DNA of 50,038 bases from contig MNQS01000118.1 in assembly GCA_001915545.1 (NCBI GenBank), positions 1 to 50,038 of the forward strand, written 5' to 3'. The first letter of the stretch is position 1. Every line of letters begins with the position of its first letter. Of the stretch, positions 1 to 8,132 are shown piece by piece. Below the pieces are notes generated by a model that was not told where the DNA came from, did no database searches, and worked only from the letters and a program-made list of their open reading frames with translations. Origin of the DNA: Bacteroides sp. 43_108. GTDB lineage: Bacteria > Bacteroidota > Bacteroidia > Bacteroidales > Bacteroidaceae. The translations under genes and the position numbers were made by a program.

Positions 1-2
1 TT

Positions 3-68
3 GCAAAGAAGCACATGTCCATAAACTGGGTTACAGAACGTACCAAACAGCTTAAAAATGTAGGCTAA
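3..68 (+). CDS. C-terminal end of an unidentified protein (partial)
   Basis: An open frame runs in from the left edge of the window and stops at TAA 66-68. The 21 visible residues include the stretch INWVTERTKQLKNVG. This is too little to name a family. It is followed by a hairpin at 146-175 that would serve as its terminator, which fits the end of a real plus-strand gene. The other two plus frames also stop within about 60 bases, so the assignment rests only on composition and position. Confidence 0.3.
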   Translation, partial: AKKHMSINWVTERTKQLKNVG

Positions 69-145
69 ATTGGGAACGTTAAACTGGACACCCTAATTAA
101 TAGCATATTCTGATTTGAAGGGCATTGTCAAAAACAGAAAGCAAG

Positions 146-175
146 CAGGCGTACCACCATACGGAAGTACGCCTG
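146..175. terminator. Bidirectional hairpin terminator
   Basis: The arms CAGGCGTAC (146-154) and GTACGCCTG (167-175) are perfect complements around a 12-base loop. They are flanked by an A-rich run on the left and TTT on the right. The hairpin lies between the gene fragment ending at 68 (plus) and the GLUG protein ending at 227 (minus), so it can end transcripts from both sides. Confidence 0.7.
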
Positions 176-226
176 TTTACTGAATTTATGAATGAACTAA
201 TGCAGAAATTTCGATGCTTTTCTGCT

Positions 227-3200
227 TCATTTTGCCACTTTCACAACTTTGCGGTATACAATACCTTTATTGGTTGTAATTCCAACTATATATATACCAC
301 TTGGAAGTTCAGATACATTTATTGACGTTTTTCCTGTGGTGCTCAATACCTTGTGTCCGCTCATATCCATAATGTCAATACGTTTAACAGTCTGACTGCC
401 TGCTTTCAGATTCAATATTTCCACAACCGGATTCGGGTAAATGGATATTTCGTCTTCTTCTACATCAGTGATGGCGTCGCTTAACGGATTGACGGTAACC
501 GAACATTTGGCAGAGAAGTCTCCAATGGATGTGCGTACTGTTATTACTGCTCTACCGACGGCAATTGCTGTAACCAGGCCATTTGCATCAACACTGGCTA
601 TGTTGGCATCGGAGCTTTCCCAAATGAATGTACCATACTGAGCATCTACCGGAACGGCCTCTGCTTTCAGCAATAGATTACTTCCGACTTCTATGACAGC
701 ACTTGACAGATTTATACGTACGCCTTGTAGTTTCGGTGGCATTTCAGAGTCAGCATCGTCTTCGATGAATGTATCTCTTGTCCAGCGCAAATATGGATAA
801 CCGTCGTTGATGGTATCTTTGCGTCCCCATGTATTCTCGAAATCCCACTTTTCGTAGTTCCATTTATTCTTCATGTTGAATGTTGGTCTCGGCTGTGCTC
901 CAAGAGCGTCTGACTGACCGCTGGTCTCCATGTCGTAATACGAGTCGGATTCATAGTTGGAATAGCGCTTTACTCCAAAACCGCTTACCTGGTCTTCAGT
1001 AGCTGTAACAGCACCAGTTGAATAACAGTAGGTCGAACGTACCTGTACTTCGCCTGCAAAACCGCCAACGTAGTTGTTTCCATTGACAGAACCGCGGGCA
1101 AAACAGTTGTTTCCGCCGCCGTTCCCAGAGAAACCACCGATATAGTCATTGCCGTCTACATTGCCTGTTGCATAGCAGAGGCTGGCCACTGGTACATCTT
1201 TTGACTTGCCCAAGAATCCACCGACATAATCTGTACCCTTTACCGTTCCTGAAGCGGAAGATTCAGTAATTGCCATACCTCCTGTATATCCGGCGAAACC
1301 ACCGACTATATTACGACCTGTAACCGATGCTGTTGCATGACTGCGTGTGAAATTACCGTGCTGATGCCAACCTACAAGACCTCCGACTGTATCTGCTGTT
1401 GCAACGACAGTTCCACCGGCATAGCAGCTGTCAACCATACTTCCTGCACCGAGCAAACCTCCAACATAAGATTCTCCATTGACGTTACCCTCAGCCGAGC
1501 ATCCGTTTACAGTTGAGGAAATACCTGCAAGACCGCCAACATATTTCTTACCAGAAACATTGCCTGTAGCTGTGCAATTAGTCAAGTTAGAACCGTAGCC
1601 TATCAATCCTCCAACATTCGTATCTCCAGAAACATCACCGCTTGCTCTCGAACCAGTTGCTGTACCATAGCCAAGCAGCGAACCAACATTTTTCTGTCCC
1701 TGAACATTCGCTGTAGAAGTGGAATAATAGCAACCGCTGGACAATCCGCTGATTCTGCCGGCAATACCGCCGACATAATTTCTTCCGGATACAAATCCGC
1801 TTGCAGAACTGTTGGAAATCGTATCGGCTGTGAGACCTGCCAAACCTCCGATGTAATCACCCGAAGAGACGATGCGGCTGTCTGTATGGCTGTCAACAAT
1901 TTTTCCGTCGTCCACTCTACCTGCAATACCGCCAAGATAGTTTATATTCAGGTTTAGTTCACAGTTGGTGCTGCACCCGATTAAGGCGCTTTTACCGTCC
2001 ATAAGTCCGACAAGACCGCCGACATTCTCTTTTGCATAAAGTGTGTCCGGAGATGCAGAACAGTTTTTGACTACTGTATTGCTCATCCAGCCTATCAAGC
2101 CACCGACGTTTTTGTTGTATTCACTGCTGTTATGGATTACAGAAACTTTGGCTGTACATCCTATAATGCTGTCATTCATGACGTTGGCCTTTCCAATTAG
2201 ACCTCCAGAACAGATTTCATAAGTAGCTTCAGAGTTGTATATGCTTCCTTGAGCAGAAGAGTTGACAATACGTCCTATGCCATTGTCGAGGCCTATACCG
2301 CCGAACTCGTAGGAAGATTCTCCTGCCAATAGACCGACTGTATTGCATGTCGCTTCAATCTGACCTTCTACATGGCAGTTCTCAATCGTACCTCTGTTCC
2401 ATCCGGCCAGTAAGCCCAGGGAACCATACCAAGCTTTGGCAACTATGCGTGAGGCTTTTATGTTCACATTGCGCACTGTAGCTTCAGGAGCTATTGTTCC
2501 GAACAATCCCTGACGATCAGAACGGCCGTTGTCAAAATCATCTATATTAATATAAAGGCCTGAAATTGTATGACCGTCTCCGTCAAAAGTACCGCGGAAA
2601 ACAATGTCTCTCGTATACTCGAGGCCGAGAGGAATCCATTGACGGCCTTGTATATACTTTCCGAGCAGTTGCCACTGAGTAGTGTCGTTCAGCATAATAT
2701 CGTTGGCGAGTTTGACTGTCTTTCCGGTGAAGTCTACACGGTCAATCACGTCTTTCTGTCCAGTGATGGCCAATGCAAAGCCGTACAGTTGTTCAGGAGT
2801 ACTGATGATATAAGTTGTCGCAAATGGGTTGGAGGTGAAAGGAGTGATGTCAGGCACCAGTTCCTTCTGCCATTTTGCATACAAAGTGAATGAGCTTGTC
2901 ACAGGTGTCTCGTTGAAGAGATACGGTTTTGTCATCTGTTCATCTGTAAACCAGCCGTAGAAGAGCTGTCCCTCATTCTCCGGAATTTGAGGAGGGAGAA
3001 TATGGCTGTCGTCGAGGACAGGCTGAGGTGTATATGTCAAATCCTCTATACCTGTATCATATGTGATAGTATGTGGCGGAACCGTAGACGTTAGAATAGG
3101 GTAGATTGTACCGTCGCTTGTCCAATAAAGTAACGGCTCGTCAGCATGGCGCTCGTTGTATTGTGCTACATAGTAATTGAGCTCGTTTGCAAACTCTGGG

Positions 3201-5482
3201 CTTTGCATGTACGCAGTGGTACGACCGTTTTCGCTTCCCTTGTTCAAGTCGCTATTATAGTAGCAATTGGTGCTTAGGTCACGATCAAAGGATATCCCAT
3301 AGTTTTCTATTACACCGCTGAAATAGAAGTTTGCAACTGTGTCGTTGCTATAAGCTGAACCACCGAAATAATTCTGGTCTCCAGCAACCGGATGTGCGGA
3401 ATAGCTTCCTTTGATTAGAGTGGCCGAAGATGAGCAGTTGATGACGTTTGTTATGCCTTCGAGCGACATGACGCCCATTGTTGCACCTGAAGACCATGAG
3501 CCTTCAACGCGGCCAGAGGTATGACATTGTAGTATATGTGTAGGCATACAGTAACGTGCGGCCTCGCCGACAAGTATTCCTGGAGCTCCGGCTGCTTTTA
3601 TCCAAGCATCAGTCACCTTCAGATTCTTTATTGTAGCCCCGTTGATAACTCCAAAAAGTCCCTGTGGCGTCAGGTCCTGTACTGTATTGATGTAAAGATT
3701 CTGTACTGCATGATGACCTCCGTCGAATGTACCGCGAAATTCATATACGAAGTCTGCGCTTCCTGCTGAAGTGGTTTCATAGACTTCTTTCCCGATTGGA
3801 TTCCACGCCACTGGAGCTGTTGTGCCCCATTCCTCAAACGGCACATTAAGTGCGATGTCATTTTCCATGCTCAGATACTGTCCCTGGAAAGTCCATCCTA
3901 ACTCTACCAGCATAGCCACTCGTTCCAAGTCTTCTTTTGTACTGATTCGGTAAGGATTCTCACGAGTTCCATCGCCTCCTGAAGGGAAACAAAGCGTGAT
4001 GTCCGCTTTCTCGCCTGTAGGTACTGGATAGTCCCCCTCGCGATACTGCCATTTGCTGGTTCCGGCTACTGCTGCTACCATGTTCAGTGTGTCGACAAAC
4101 TCACGGCTTTGCATGACTGCTGTAGAACGACGTAATGCTCCTCCCTTGATGCCAGGAGTGACACCACCTCTGTTTATACCTAAATCGTTATATGGATAAC
4201 GGTCGGCATCGGTAGTACAGAATACAGTTTGGGTAGCCCTGTTTTCACGAGTCTGGTAACTTGCAAGAAAACCTGATAGTGTACCAGCATCGTCACTCGT
4301 ACATTTTCCTGTGGCGTAGCAGTTGATGCAGATTCCTTCATAAACGACGGGATCTCCACCTCCAGGTGTAAGACCGTTGGCACCTACGAATGTGGCGGCG
4401 CTTGCACCGAAAAGACGTATAGTGACATCACCTGTGGCATAGCAGGATTCTATGCGACCTCCGTTCAGACCACAGAAGCCGGCTCCGTGCTTGTCGCTGT
4501 TCACTGTGGCAGATGACCAGCTTTCACGGATTATGCCGAGGTTGTTTCCAACAAAACCGCCGCAATCCTGTGTGGCATAGGTGTAGTTGTCTCGGCTTAC
4601 GTAGCCAGTGGAGTGACAGCGAACTATTTCTCCATTGGCGGAATTGGTGGCAACAAGTCCTCCGACATAATATTGACTGCAATGGGCTTTTCCCGAAGCA
4701 GAACAGTCGCGTATTATGCCGTCGTTGTTGTTTACCAGACATCCTGAACCACGAGGAGATTTCACGTCGGCTGCTGATGAGCAGTTTTCAATTATACCTC
4801 CATTGATGTTTTTGCCGACAAGTCCACCGGCTGTTCCGCCAGTTTCATCACTGCCGCTCACTACAAATCCAGATACGGTACATCCTGATATAGTGCCTCC
4901 ATCATTGAGAATAAGAAGACCTGCAACATCAGCGGCTCCGATAATGGTGTCATTGACCAAATGCAGGTTTTTGATACTGCCGCCTTCAAGACATCCAAAC
5001 ATGGCTTTGTACCATCCATTGAAATCAATTGCTCCACTGCCGAATGGGTCGTCCCAGTCGCTCATGTCTGGAAGAGTGTTGTAATAAAGATTGTAGATGT
5101 TGTGGTTGGCTCCGTCGAAATTACCTCGAAAGAATGTTGTGTCCACACGGTAATCCCATTGGCTGTCTCCAATTTTATACGTAATGCCCCCTATAGGAGT
5201 CCATTGCGGCTTTTCCTCGTGAGGAGCCGATGGGTCGCTCAGCCATAGGTCGTTGCCTAGGCGTATGAATTCGCCTTTGAAGTCACGACCGTCTTGAACA
5301 GCTTTAGCCAATCCGGCCAACTGCTCAGCCGTGGTGATTAGGTAAGGGTTTGATTCCGTTCCGTCGCCTGTCCAGTCTTGTGTGCTTGCTCCGCTCCAGT
5401 AGTTTTGTGCCGACACTGGCGGAGGTAAGAACAAACATAATGTCACGATCAGTGACAGGTAAGTAAAAATTCTTTTTTTCAT
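227..5482 (-). CDS. Giant secreted GLUG-repeat surface protein with Ig-like domain and T9SS-like tail
   Basis: This is a 1751-residue exported protein, probably displayed on the cell surface as an adhesin or structural protein. The first 26 residues are a signal peptide (KKR, hydrophobic core, then SAQ). Three similar modules follow, at about residues 30, 500 and 880. Each opens with a GT-x-x-NPY-x-I-ST-x-E-x-L type motif and then FRG-x-FDG-x-x-H-x-I-x-x-LY. GLUG repeats (GGL-x-G ... NC-x-A-x-G-x-V) dominate about 1050-1500. A Listeria-Bacteroides type repeat (YGWFTDEQ ... LYAKW) lies near 830-860. A bacterial Ig-like (BIG2) domain covers about 1585-1670. The tail from about 1679 (ISIYPNPV ... 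SGIYIV ... KVVKVAK) matches type IX secretion type A sorting domains. The ligand is unknown. No transport or enzyme partner is adjacent. Confidence 0.85.
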   Translation of the reverse strand: MKKRIFTYLSLIVTLCLFLPPPVSAQNYWSGASTQDWTGDGTESNPYLITTAEQLAGLAKAVQDGRDFKGEFIRLGNDLWLSDPSAPHEEKPQWTPIGGITYKIGDSQWDYRVDTTFFRGNFDGANHNIYNLYYNTLPDMSDWDDPFGSGAIDFNGWYKAMFGCLEGGSIKNLHLVNDTIIGAADVAGLLILNDGGTISGCTVSGFVVSGSDETGGTAGGLVGKNINGGIIENCSSAADVKSPRGSGCLVNNNDGIIRDCSASGKAHCSQYYVGGLVATNSANGEIVRCHSTGYVSRDNYTYATQDCGGFVGNNLGIIRESWSSATVNSDKHGAGFCGLNGGRIESCYATGDVTIRLFGASAATFVGANGLTPGGGDPVVYEGICINCYATGKCTSDDAGTLSGFLASYQTRENRATQTVFCTTDADRYPYNDLGINRGGVTPGIKGGALRRSTAVMQSREFVDTLNMVAAVAGTSKWQYREGDYPVPTGEKADITLCFPSGGDGTRENPYRISTKEDLERVAMLVELGWTFQGQYLSMENDIALNVPFEEWGTTAPVAWNPIGKEVYETTSAGSADFVYEFRGTFDGGHHAVQNLYINTVQDLTPQGLFGVINGATIKNLKVTDAWIKAAGAPGILVGEAARYCMPTHILQCHTSGRVEGSWSSGATMGVMSLEGITNVINCSSSATLIKGSYSAHPVAGDQNYFGGSAYSNDTVANFYFSGVIENYGISFDRDLSTNCYYNSDLNKGSENGRTTAYMQSPEFANELNYYVAQYNERHADEPLLYWTSDGTIYPILTSTVPPHTITYDTGIEDLTYTPQPVLDDSHILPPQIPENEGQLFYGWFTDEQMTKPYLFNETPVTSSFTLYAKWQKELVPDITPFTSNPFATTYIISTPEQLYGFALAITGQKDVIDRVDFTGKTVKLANDIMLNDTTQWQLLGKYIQGRQWIPLGLEYTRDIVFRGTFDGDGHTISGLYINIDDFDNGRSDRQGLFGTIAPEATVRNVNIKASRIVAKAWYGSLGLLAGWNRGTIENCHVEGQIEATCNTVGLLAGESSYEFGGIGLDNGIGRIVNSSAQGSIYNSEATYEICSGGLIGKANVMNDSIIGCTAKVSVIHNSSEYNKNVGGLIGWMSNTVVKNCSASPDTLYAKENVGGLVGLMDGKSALIGCSTNCELNLNINYLGGIAGRVDDGKIVDSHTDSRIVSSGDYIGGLAGLTADTISNSSASGFVSGRNYVGGIAGRISGLSSGCYYSTSTANVQGQKNVGSLLGYGTATGSRASGDVSGDTNVGGLIGYGSNLTNCTATGNVSGKKYVGGLAGISSTVNGCSAEGNVNGESYVGGLLGAGSMVDSCYAGGTVVATADTVGGLVGWHQHGNFTRSHATASVTGRNIVGGFAGYTGGMAITESSASGTVKGTDYVGGFLGKSKDVPVASLCYATGNVDGNDYIGGFSGNGGGNNCFARGSVNGNNYVGGFAGEVQVRSTYCYSTGAVTATEDQVSGFGVKRYSNYESDSYYDMETSGQSDALGAQPRPTFNMKNKWNYEKWDFENTWGRKDTINDGYPYLRWTRDTFIEDDADSEMPPKLQGVRINLSSAVIEVGSNLLLKAEAVPVDAQYGTFIWESSDANIASVDANGLVTAIAVGRAVITVRTSIGDFSAKCSVTVNPLSDAITDVEEDEISIYPNPVVEILNLKAGSQTVKRIDIMDMSGHKVLSTTGKTSINVSELPSGIYIVGITTNKGIVYRKVVKVAK

Positions 5483-5761
5483 AATACAACCTTTTTAAAG
5501 TTAACTTTATAAAATTACATTATGCTTGCTTGGGGAATGTTCCAAATAAACAATAATATGTACCAAATGGTAAATTTCAAGATTGAAAAAGTTTCAATTC
5601 GTAAATTTCATTTTCATTCCATAAAAAATCCCCAGAAACAGGAAGGCTGAGAAATATGTTTTGTCTTTTTGTGATTCCATACAGCTTTAGTATTTACCCT
5701 TAAACAAATGCATGTATCAATTGGCAACTGTTTGCTTTGAATGCGAATCTCAACTAAATGA
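5483..5761. other. Divergent intergenic region, left part
   Basis: This AT-rich spacer separates the GLUG protein (minus) from blaI (plus). No gene was found. No clear TAnnTTTG element for the minus-strand gene was recognised. The blaI control elements lie immediately to the right and are listed separately. Confidence 0.5.
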
Positions 5762-5817
5762 ATTAGTCTAATTTAACTAATGAAATTAGTTGTAGCACAC
5801 AAAATGTATTATATTTG
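5761..5817 (+). promoter_or_regulatory. blaI promoter with paired inverted-repeat operators
   Basis: A Bacteroidetes-type promoter is visible: TTG at 5790-5792, 17 bp, then TATATTTG at 5810-5817, 23 bp before the blaI start. Two inverted repeats built from the same ATTAG/CTAAT half-site lie just upstream and over the -33 element. They are AATTAG-T-CTAATT (5761-5773) and AACTAAT-GAA-ATTAGTT (5775-5791). BlaI/MecI repressors bind paired dyads at their own promoters, so these are the obvious candidates for autorepression. Binding itself is inferred. Confidence 0.6.
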
Positions 5818-5839
5818 TAGCAGATAAAAAATCTGTATT

Positions 5840-6217
5840 ATGAAAAGTATGACACCTAAGGAAGAAGAAATAATGAATTTCTTTTGGGACAAAGGTCCTC
5901 TCTTTGTGAAAGACATCCAGACCTTCTATGATGACCCGAAACCGCATCTCAACACGTTGTCCACCAATGTGCGTTCACTCGAAGAGAAAGGATTCCTCTC
6001 TCACCGCAGTTATGGCAATTCCTATCAGTATTATGCCGTGGTGAGCCGTGGCGATTTCAGCAAGAACACCCTGAAAAGCGTTATAAGCAAGTATTTCAAC
6101 AACTCCTACCTCAGTGCCGTGTCGTCGCTCGTGCGCGAAGAAGATTTGTCGCTCGATGAGCTCCGCAAACTTATTGACGAAGTTGAGGAACAGAGCCGTA
6201 AGAAGCGGAGAAAGTGA
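5840..6217 (+). CDS. BlaI/MecI-family transcriptional repressor
   Basis: This 125-residue winged-helix repressor has the BlaI/MecI/CopY family layout. The N-terminal DNA-binding domain (residues 1-75) opens with MTPKEEEIMNFFWDKGPL and continues with a recognition helix around HLNTLSTNVRSLEEKGFL. It is followed by a helical dimerisation tail ending in a basic cluster (KKRRK). The family represses its own operon until a partner membrane metalloprotease triggers its cleavage. That partner is the next gene, 49 bp downstream. The inverted repeats in its promoter support autorepression. The target need not be a beta-lactamase, since none is present nearby. Confidence 0.88.
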   Translation: MKSMTPKEEEIMNFFWDKGPLFVKDIQTFYDDPKPHLNTLSTNVRSLEEKGFLSHRSYGNSYQYYAVVSRGDFSKNTLKSVISKYFNNSYLSAVSSLVREEDLSLDELRKLIDEVEEQSRKKRRK

Positions 6218-6266
6218 AATGCTTAAAGAAACATTTGTTGACCTTATATGAAAATACACAATTTTT

Positions 6267-8009
6267 ATGGGCGAATTTTTGATATACATAATCAAATCAT
6301 CCTTGTGCCTGGTGCTGTTCTATCTATTTTATAAGGTATTGCTCAGCCGTGACACATTCTATCGTTTCAACCGTTTTGCCCTGTTGGGACTGATGGTTGT
6401 TTCGTTGGTGGTGCCATTCATAGAACTGCAGGCTGAGTCTGAGTCGTATGTGCCCGATGTCGCTTACGGCGGATATCAGACTTTGGTTTATACCGTCAGC
6501 GAATTACCTGCAACGGTAGAAGACAGTGTTGTTAGTTTTTCTTGGACTCATGCCGTCTTGTTGCTTTATGTGCTGGGCTTCTTGGTCTGCCTGATTAGGT
6601 ATGTCTGTTCTTTGGTTCGATTGTGTAGTATAATTCGTACGGGAATAAAGGTGCCATCTGAGTCTTTATGTCCGGACTTTCCTAAAAATGTCAATGTAAT
6701 TGTGCATTCAGGAATCGAGTCACCATTTAGTTGGATGAACAATATCGTCATACCCGAAACTTGTTTGAATTCAGATGCGCATGATGTATTGATTCATGAG
6801 CTGGCCCATGTGCGTGCCCGTCATTCTGTAGACATACTTTTCGCAGATTTTTTCATCCTGTTGCAGTGGTTCAACCCTGCATCGTGGCTTATGAAGTCCG
6901 AGCTTCAGGACCTTCATGAATATGAGGCTGACGATGCCGTGATGCGCAGCGGTGCAGACATTAAGAGATATCAACTGATGTTAATAAAAAATGCTGTTGG
7001 CCAAAGGCTCTACTCAATGGTCAACAGCTTCAATCACAGTTCACTAAAAAAACGTATTACTATGATGTTTAAGGAAAAATCAAGTCCGTGGGCACGGATG
7101 AAGTATCTGTATGTACTTCCGCTGACTGCTTTTGCTGCAGTTGCATTTGCCTGTCCTGAAATCTCCGCATTCAGCAATGAGATTTCCAGTGTCAAAGTTA
7201 GTGATTTCGTTTCATTTGCTGAAACAAATCGTGTAGAAAATCAGAATTTAGCCGTAGCTGACACACTGCTTCCTGATAAAACTCAGCCCGGCAAGGATCC
7301 CAGTTATCAGGTTTTTATGGTTGTCGAACAGATGCCTCAATTTCCTGGAGGAATGGCTGCCCTGATGAAGTATCTTAACAATAATGTACATTATCCTAAG
7401 AGTGAGGAAGCTTCAGGCACTGAAGGACGAGTCATGGTTCAGTTCATAGTAGAAACCGATGGCTCTATATCAGAAGTTCAAATACAAAACGGTCTCGGTG
7501 AGGCGTTCGATACTGAAGCCGTAAGAGTTGTATCTTCAATGCCTAAATGGAAACCGGGAATGCAAAGAGGCGAAAAAGTTCGTGTAAGATATTTGCTTCC
7601 CATCACTTTTAGAGCTACAGGCAGTACGGCCGGCGGCGTAAAAGAATCTATCACATCACAGCAGGCTGATTCACAATCTGATAGTGTTCAAACGGTGTTT
7701 ACTGTTGTTGAACAGATGCCTCAATTCCCTGGTGGAGAAACTGCGCTTATGAAGTACCTTGCCGATAATTTGCGTTATCCGATTAGAGCACAGGAAAACG
7801 GCATTCAAGGAATAGTGCACGTGCAGTTTGCCGTCGATGAAGAAGGACGTATTCCTTTTGCAAAGGTAATGAAAAGTGTCGACAAGGATCTCGACACTGA
7901 GGCCTTGAGGGTTGTCAAGTCAATGCCTCAATGGATTCCAGGAATGCAGAGGGGTAGGAAAGTGAAGGTTTTGATGAATCTGCCGGTAGTATTCAGATTG
8001 AAAAGATAG
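6267..8009 (+). CDS. BlaR1-type M56 membrane metalloprotease sensor with two TonB-like C-terminal domains
   Basis: This 580-residue membrane protein is predicted to sense an envelope signal and inactivate the BlaI-type repressor upstream. Hydrophobic segments occupy about residues 5-25, 35-52, 92-115 and 275-295. The zinc protease motif HELAH is at 177-181, with a downstream E in the LHEYEADDAVM segment, as in peptidase family M56. In place of the penicillin-binding domain of staphylococcal BlaR1 there are two tandem TonB C-terminal-like domains, at about 346-455 and 475-578. Both begin VVEQMPQFPGG and share the pattern GxVxVQFxVxxxGxI. Such replacement is common in Bacteroidetes, and the signal sensed is unknown. 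A strong bidirectional terminator follows. Confidence 0.85.
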   Translation: MGEFLIYIIKSSLCLVLFYLFYKVLLSRDTFYRFNRFALLGLMVVSLVVPFIELQAESESYVPDVAYGGYQTLVYTVSELPATVEDSVVSFSWTHAVLLLYVLGFLVCLIRYVCSLVRLCSIIRTGIKVPSESLCPDFPKNVNVIVHSGIESPFSWMNNIVIPETCLNSDAHDVLIHELAHVRARHSVDILFADFFILLQWFNPASWLMKSELQDLHEYEADDAVMRSGADIKRYQLMLIKNAVGQRLYSMVNSFNHSSLKKRITMMFKEKSSPWARMKYLYVLPLTAFAAVAFACPEISAFSNEISSVKVSDFVSFAETNRVENQNLAVADTLLPDKTQPGKDPSYQVFMVVEQMPQFPGGMAALMKYLNNNVHYPKSEEASGTEGRVMVQFIVETDGSISEVQIQNGLGEAFDTEAVRVVSSMPKWKPGMQRGEKVRVRYLLPITFRATGSTAGGVKESITSQQADSQSDSVQTVFTVVEQMPQFPGGETALMKYLADNLRYPIRAQENGIQGIVHVQFAVDEEGRIPFAKVMKSVDKDLDTEALRVVKSMPQWIPGMQRGRKVKVLMNLPVVFRLKR

Positions 8010-8047
8010 TATGATGGTTGTATTTTCATACTAATCTGTATTGTAAA

Positions 8048-8086
8048 ATTGCTGCACAGAATGCATTTTAGATTCTGTGCAGCAAT
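8048..8086. terminator. Bidirectional terminator between blaR1-like gene and fucosidase
   Basis: A perfect 15-bp stem is formed by 8048-8062 (ATTGCTGCACAGAAT) and 8072-8086 (ATTCTGTGCAGCAAT) around a 9-base loop. It sits between two convergent genes ending at 8009 and 8133. The 3' side on the plus strand continues ATTTG, so the U tract is short. Confidence 0.75.
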
Positions 8087-8132
8087 ATTTGTAGTGATTA
8101 AGAAATATCAGAATTCTGTTAGATGATAAAAT

